Positions 62,044 to 64,000 of a stretch of DNA of 64,000 nt are shown one piece after another. The stretch covers positions 1 through 64,000 of the forward strand of contig CAMAVI010000008.1 of NCBI GenBank assembly GCA_945861625.1, in the 5' to 3' direction. Within the stretch, counting starts at the first letter, position 1; every line of letters begins with the position of its first letter. A program made the position numbers and the translations under genes. Source of the stretch: Candidatus Sulfopaludibacter sp. SbA3. GTDB taxonomy: Bacteria > Acidobacteriota > Terriglobia > Bryobacterales > Bryobacteraceae. The notes beneath the pieces are model-generated. The model did not search any database and was not told the DNA's origin. It worked only from the letters and a program-made list of their open reading frames with translations.

Positions 62044-62484
62044 ATGAACATCGCGATTGGCGCCGATCACGCCGGATTTGCCCTCAAGCAGGAGATTGCC
62101 GCGGCGCTGCGCGCGGCCGGGCACAATGTGATGGACCAAGGCACGGATAGCACGGCTTCCACCGATTACCCCGATTACGCCGAGGCCGTCGGTCAGGCCG
62201 TGGCCAACGGGGCCGCGGAGCGCGGAATTCTGGTTTGCTCCACCGGTGTCGGCATGGTGATGGCCGCCAACAAGGTGCCCGGCGTGCGGGCGGCGCTCGC
62301 TGTCAACCCCGAAGAAGTCCAACTTACGCGGCAGCACAATGACGCTAACGTGCTGGCTCTGGGTGCCAAATATACGGGTGCCGCCGACGCGAATCAGTAC
62401 GTGAAGCTGTTTCTGGAAACCCCGTTTGAAGGCGGCCGCCACCAGCGCCGCGTCGACAAAATCTCCCAAATCGAAAAAAGGTAA
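62044..62484 (+). CDS. rpiB: Ribose 5-phosphate isomerase B
   Basis: 146 residues. Interconverts ribose 5-phosphate and ribulose 5-phosphate in the pentose phosphate pathway. RpiB/LacAB motifs: IGADHAGFALKQEI near the N-terminus, GILVCSTGVGMVMAANKVPGVRAAL with the active-site Cys, and ARQ-type RQHNDANVLALGAKYTG. Length is typical. It has no ribosome site and glyA follows 9 bp later, so the two may share a transcript. Confidence 0.93.
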   Translation: MNIAIGADHAGFALKQEIAAALRAAGHNVMDQGTDSTASTDYPDYAEAVGQAVANGAAERGILVCSTGVGMVMAANKVPGVRAALAVNPEEVQLTRQHNDANVLALGAKYTGAADANQYVKLFLETPFEGGRHQRRVDKISQIEKR

Positions 62485-62493
62485 ACCCGCATA

Positions 62494-63801
62494 ATGCCTG
62501 GAGCGACCGAACAACAACGCAGTGCCCGTCCCCTATCCGTGGCCGACCCCGAAGTCTTCGACCTGATCCACAAGGAAACGGAGCGCCAGAATGCGCATCT
62601 CGAATTGATCGCCAGCGAGAACTTTACCTCGGAGGCCATCCTCGAAGCCGCCGGCAGCGTGTTCACCAACAAGTACGCCGAAGGCTACCCCGGCAAGCGT
62701 TATTACGCCGGATGCGAATTCACGGATTTGGTGGAAGACTTGGCTCGCGAACGCGCCAAGAAACTCTTCAAGGCCGAGTACGTCAATGTGCAGCCGCACT
62801 CGGGTTCGCAAGCCAATCAGGCAGCCTACGCCGCCGTCATCAAGCCCGGCGATACCGTTCTGGGGATGAACCTGGCCCACGGCGGCCACCTTACGCACGG
62901 CCACGCGCTGAATTTTTCGGGCAAGACCTACAACATCGTGCCCTACGGCGTGCGCAAGCCGGACGCCGGTCCCGAGGCCGAGCGCATCGATTACGACGAG
63001 CTTGCCCGCCTGGCTGAACAGCACAAGCCCAAGATGATCATCGCGGGCGGCAGCGCCTATCCACGCACGCTGGATTTCCCCCGCTTCCGCCAGATTGCAG
63101 ATTCCGTCGGGGCCATCTTCCTGGTCGACATGGCGCACATCTCCGGGCTGGTCGCCGCGGGCGTACACCCCAACCCTTGCGAATGGGCCGATATCGTGAC
63201 GTCCACCACGCACAAGACGCTGCGCGGCCCGCGCAGCGGCATGATTCTCGCGCGCGAGAAGTATGGCGCTGAAATCGACAAGAACGTTTTCCCCGGCACG
63301 CAGGGCGGACCACTAGTGCATATCCTTGCCGCAAAAGCGGTCTGTTTTAAGGAGGCCCTGACTCCGGAGTTCGTCTCCTACTCCCAGCAGGTGCTGACCA
63401 ACGCCAGTGCGCTGGCGGCGGAACTGGCCGCGGCCGGATTCCGCGTGATTTCCGGCGGCACCGACACGCATCTGCTGCTGGTCGACGTCTTTGCCAAAGG
63501 GATTCGTGGTAAGGAAGCGCAGATCGCGCTCGAAAACGCCCACATCACAGCCAACCGCAATGCGATCCCATTTGACACCAATCCGCCGTTCAATCCCAGC
63601 GGGATGCGCTTCGGGAGCCCGGCGGTCACCACGCGCGGCTTCCGCGAACCGGAAATGAAGACGGTCGCCAAGCTGATCACGCGCGTGCTTGAAAATGTTT
63701 CCCATCCGGATGTAGTCGAAGAGGTTCGCCGTGGTGTCGCGGCGCTCACAGAGCGGTTCCCGCTGTACGCGTGGAAGCTTGGCGCTGCCGCCGCGCGCTG
63801 A
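62494..63801 (+). CDS. glyA: Serine hydroxymethyltransferase
   Basis: 435 residues. PLP enzyme converting serine and tetrahydrofolate to glycine and methylene-tetrahydrofolate. Family motifs are [99 protein letters not shown] with the PLP lysine, and [24 protein letters not shown]. Length is normal and the catalytic residues are intact. Confidence 0.96.
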   Translation: MPGATEQQRSARPLSVADPEVFDLIHKETERQNAHLELIASENFTSEAILEAAGSVFTNKYAEGYPGKRYYAGCEFTDLVEDLARERAKKLFKAEYVNVQPHSGSQANQAAYAAVIKPGDTVLGMNLAHGGHLTHGHALNFSGKTYNIVPYGVRKPDAGPEAERIDYDELARLAEQHKPKMIIAGGSAYPRTLDFPRFRQIADSVGAIFLVDMAHISGLVAAGVHPNPCEWADIVTSTTHKTLRGPRSGMILAREKYGAEIDKNVFPGTQGGPLVHILAAKAVCFKEALTPEFVSYSQQVLTNASALAAELAAAGFRVISGGTDTHLLLVDVFAKGIRGKEAQIALENAHITANRNAIPFDTNPPFNPSGMRFGSPAVTTRGFREPEMKTVAKLITRVLENVSHPDVVEEVRRGVAALTERFPLYAWKLGAAAAR

Positions 63802-63823
63802 TTTCCCAAGGAGGCCGGGCCGC

Positions 63824-64000
63824 ATGACGGCCTCGGAATATTCGGTGCCCCTGCATATCGCAATCGACGCGCGCAGAGTCCGCGACTTCGGAATCGGCAC
63901 CTACATCCGCAATCTTACGCGGGCCTTGTCGGCGCTCGATCAGGAGAACCGGTACACGCTGCTCGCTCCTCCCAGCGGCCAAGGCGATCTCGCGGGACTG
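63824..64000 (+). CDS. Glycosyltransferase family 4 N-terminus (partial)
   Basis: Starts at an ATG with AAGGAGG upstream and runs off the window, 59 residues visible. HIAIDARRVRDFGIGTYIRNLTRAL is the classic opening of GT4-type glycosyltransferases. The donor and acceptor cannot be given from this fragment. Confidence 0.75.
   Translation, partial: MTASEYSVPLHIAIDARRVRDFGIGTYIRNLTRALSALDQENRYTLLAPPSGQGDLAGL

Noticed and set aside
1-64000. CRISPR arrays, tRNA, rRNA, riboswitches
   Set aside because: No regularly spaced repeats, cloverleaf or conserved riboswitch core was seen in the gaps by eye. Covariance-model searches could not be run.

Overview
The window looks like a chromosomal segment of an Acidobacteriota bacterium close to the Solibacter/Bryobacter group. 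This is inferred from content: Oar-like TonB-dependent receptors with an N-terminal carboxypeptidase-regulatory domain, many secreted planctomycete-type cytochrome proteins (PSCyt/PSD, DUF1501, DUF1552, DUF1592), small acidobacterial-type hypothetical genes and high GC. No rRNA, tRNA, CRISPR array or prophage was found. The one mobile-element trace is a partial transposase at the left edge, which abuts a TonB-receptor gene cut off after its signal peptide and first domain.

Layout. 1-506: IS fragment and truncated receptor. 612-4663: a compact biotin operon, bioB-bioF-bioD-bioA, with overlapping reading frames, followed by a membrane spermidine-synthase-like protein to 6739. 6813-9924: minus-strand coiled-coil membrane protein, FAH-family hydratase and outer-membrane porin. 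10182-14160: glnD and a glutamine synthetase converge on one shared terminator. 14310-17087: secreted AlgH-like protein, threonine aldolase and secreted HpcH/HpaI aldolase. 17222-25926 (plus): TonB receptor, DUF1592 diheme protein, DUF1552 protein and secreted ankyrin protein (cassette 1). 25936-31060: Tat-type histone-deacetylase-like enzyme, beta-propeller, sugar-epimerase-like protein, Raf-kinase-inhibitor-like protein and a PilZ/RodZ-tail fusion.

40861-31258 (minus): two tandem PSD1-DUF1501 pairs, the second led by a truncated TonB-receptor start that overlaps the PSD1 start codon. 43466-41032: cofG-cofH for the deazaflavin (FO) part of coenzyme F420. 43530-46510: CDP-alcohol phosphotransferase, membrane protein, NAD(P)-binding protein and a small membrane-anchored protein that may be a flavin/F420 split-barrel protein. 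58283-46583 (minus): two more DUF1592-DUF1552-ankyrin cassettes in tandem, the last ending in a cytochrome c gene. 58355-60786: eight very small genes in two divergent groups, among them a degenerate GIY-YIG protein, a zinc ribbon and a 33-residue membrane peptide. 60903-64000: intradiol dioxygenase, rpiB, glyA and the start of a glycosyltransferase.

The strongest candidate for an undescribed system is the repeated export module: a diheme c-type PSD/PSCyt protein, a Tat-exported DUF1552 or DUF1501 protein and, in the DUF1592 version, a secreted ankyrin protein. It occurs five times here and is tied twice to a TonB receptor. Co-localisation suggests one envelope process, perhaps oxidative handling of a polymer or other substrate. 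That is inference; no function is proven by the sequence.
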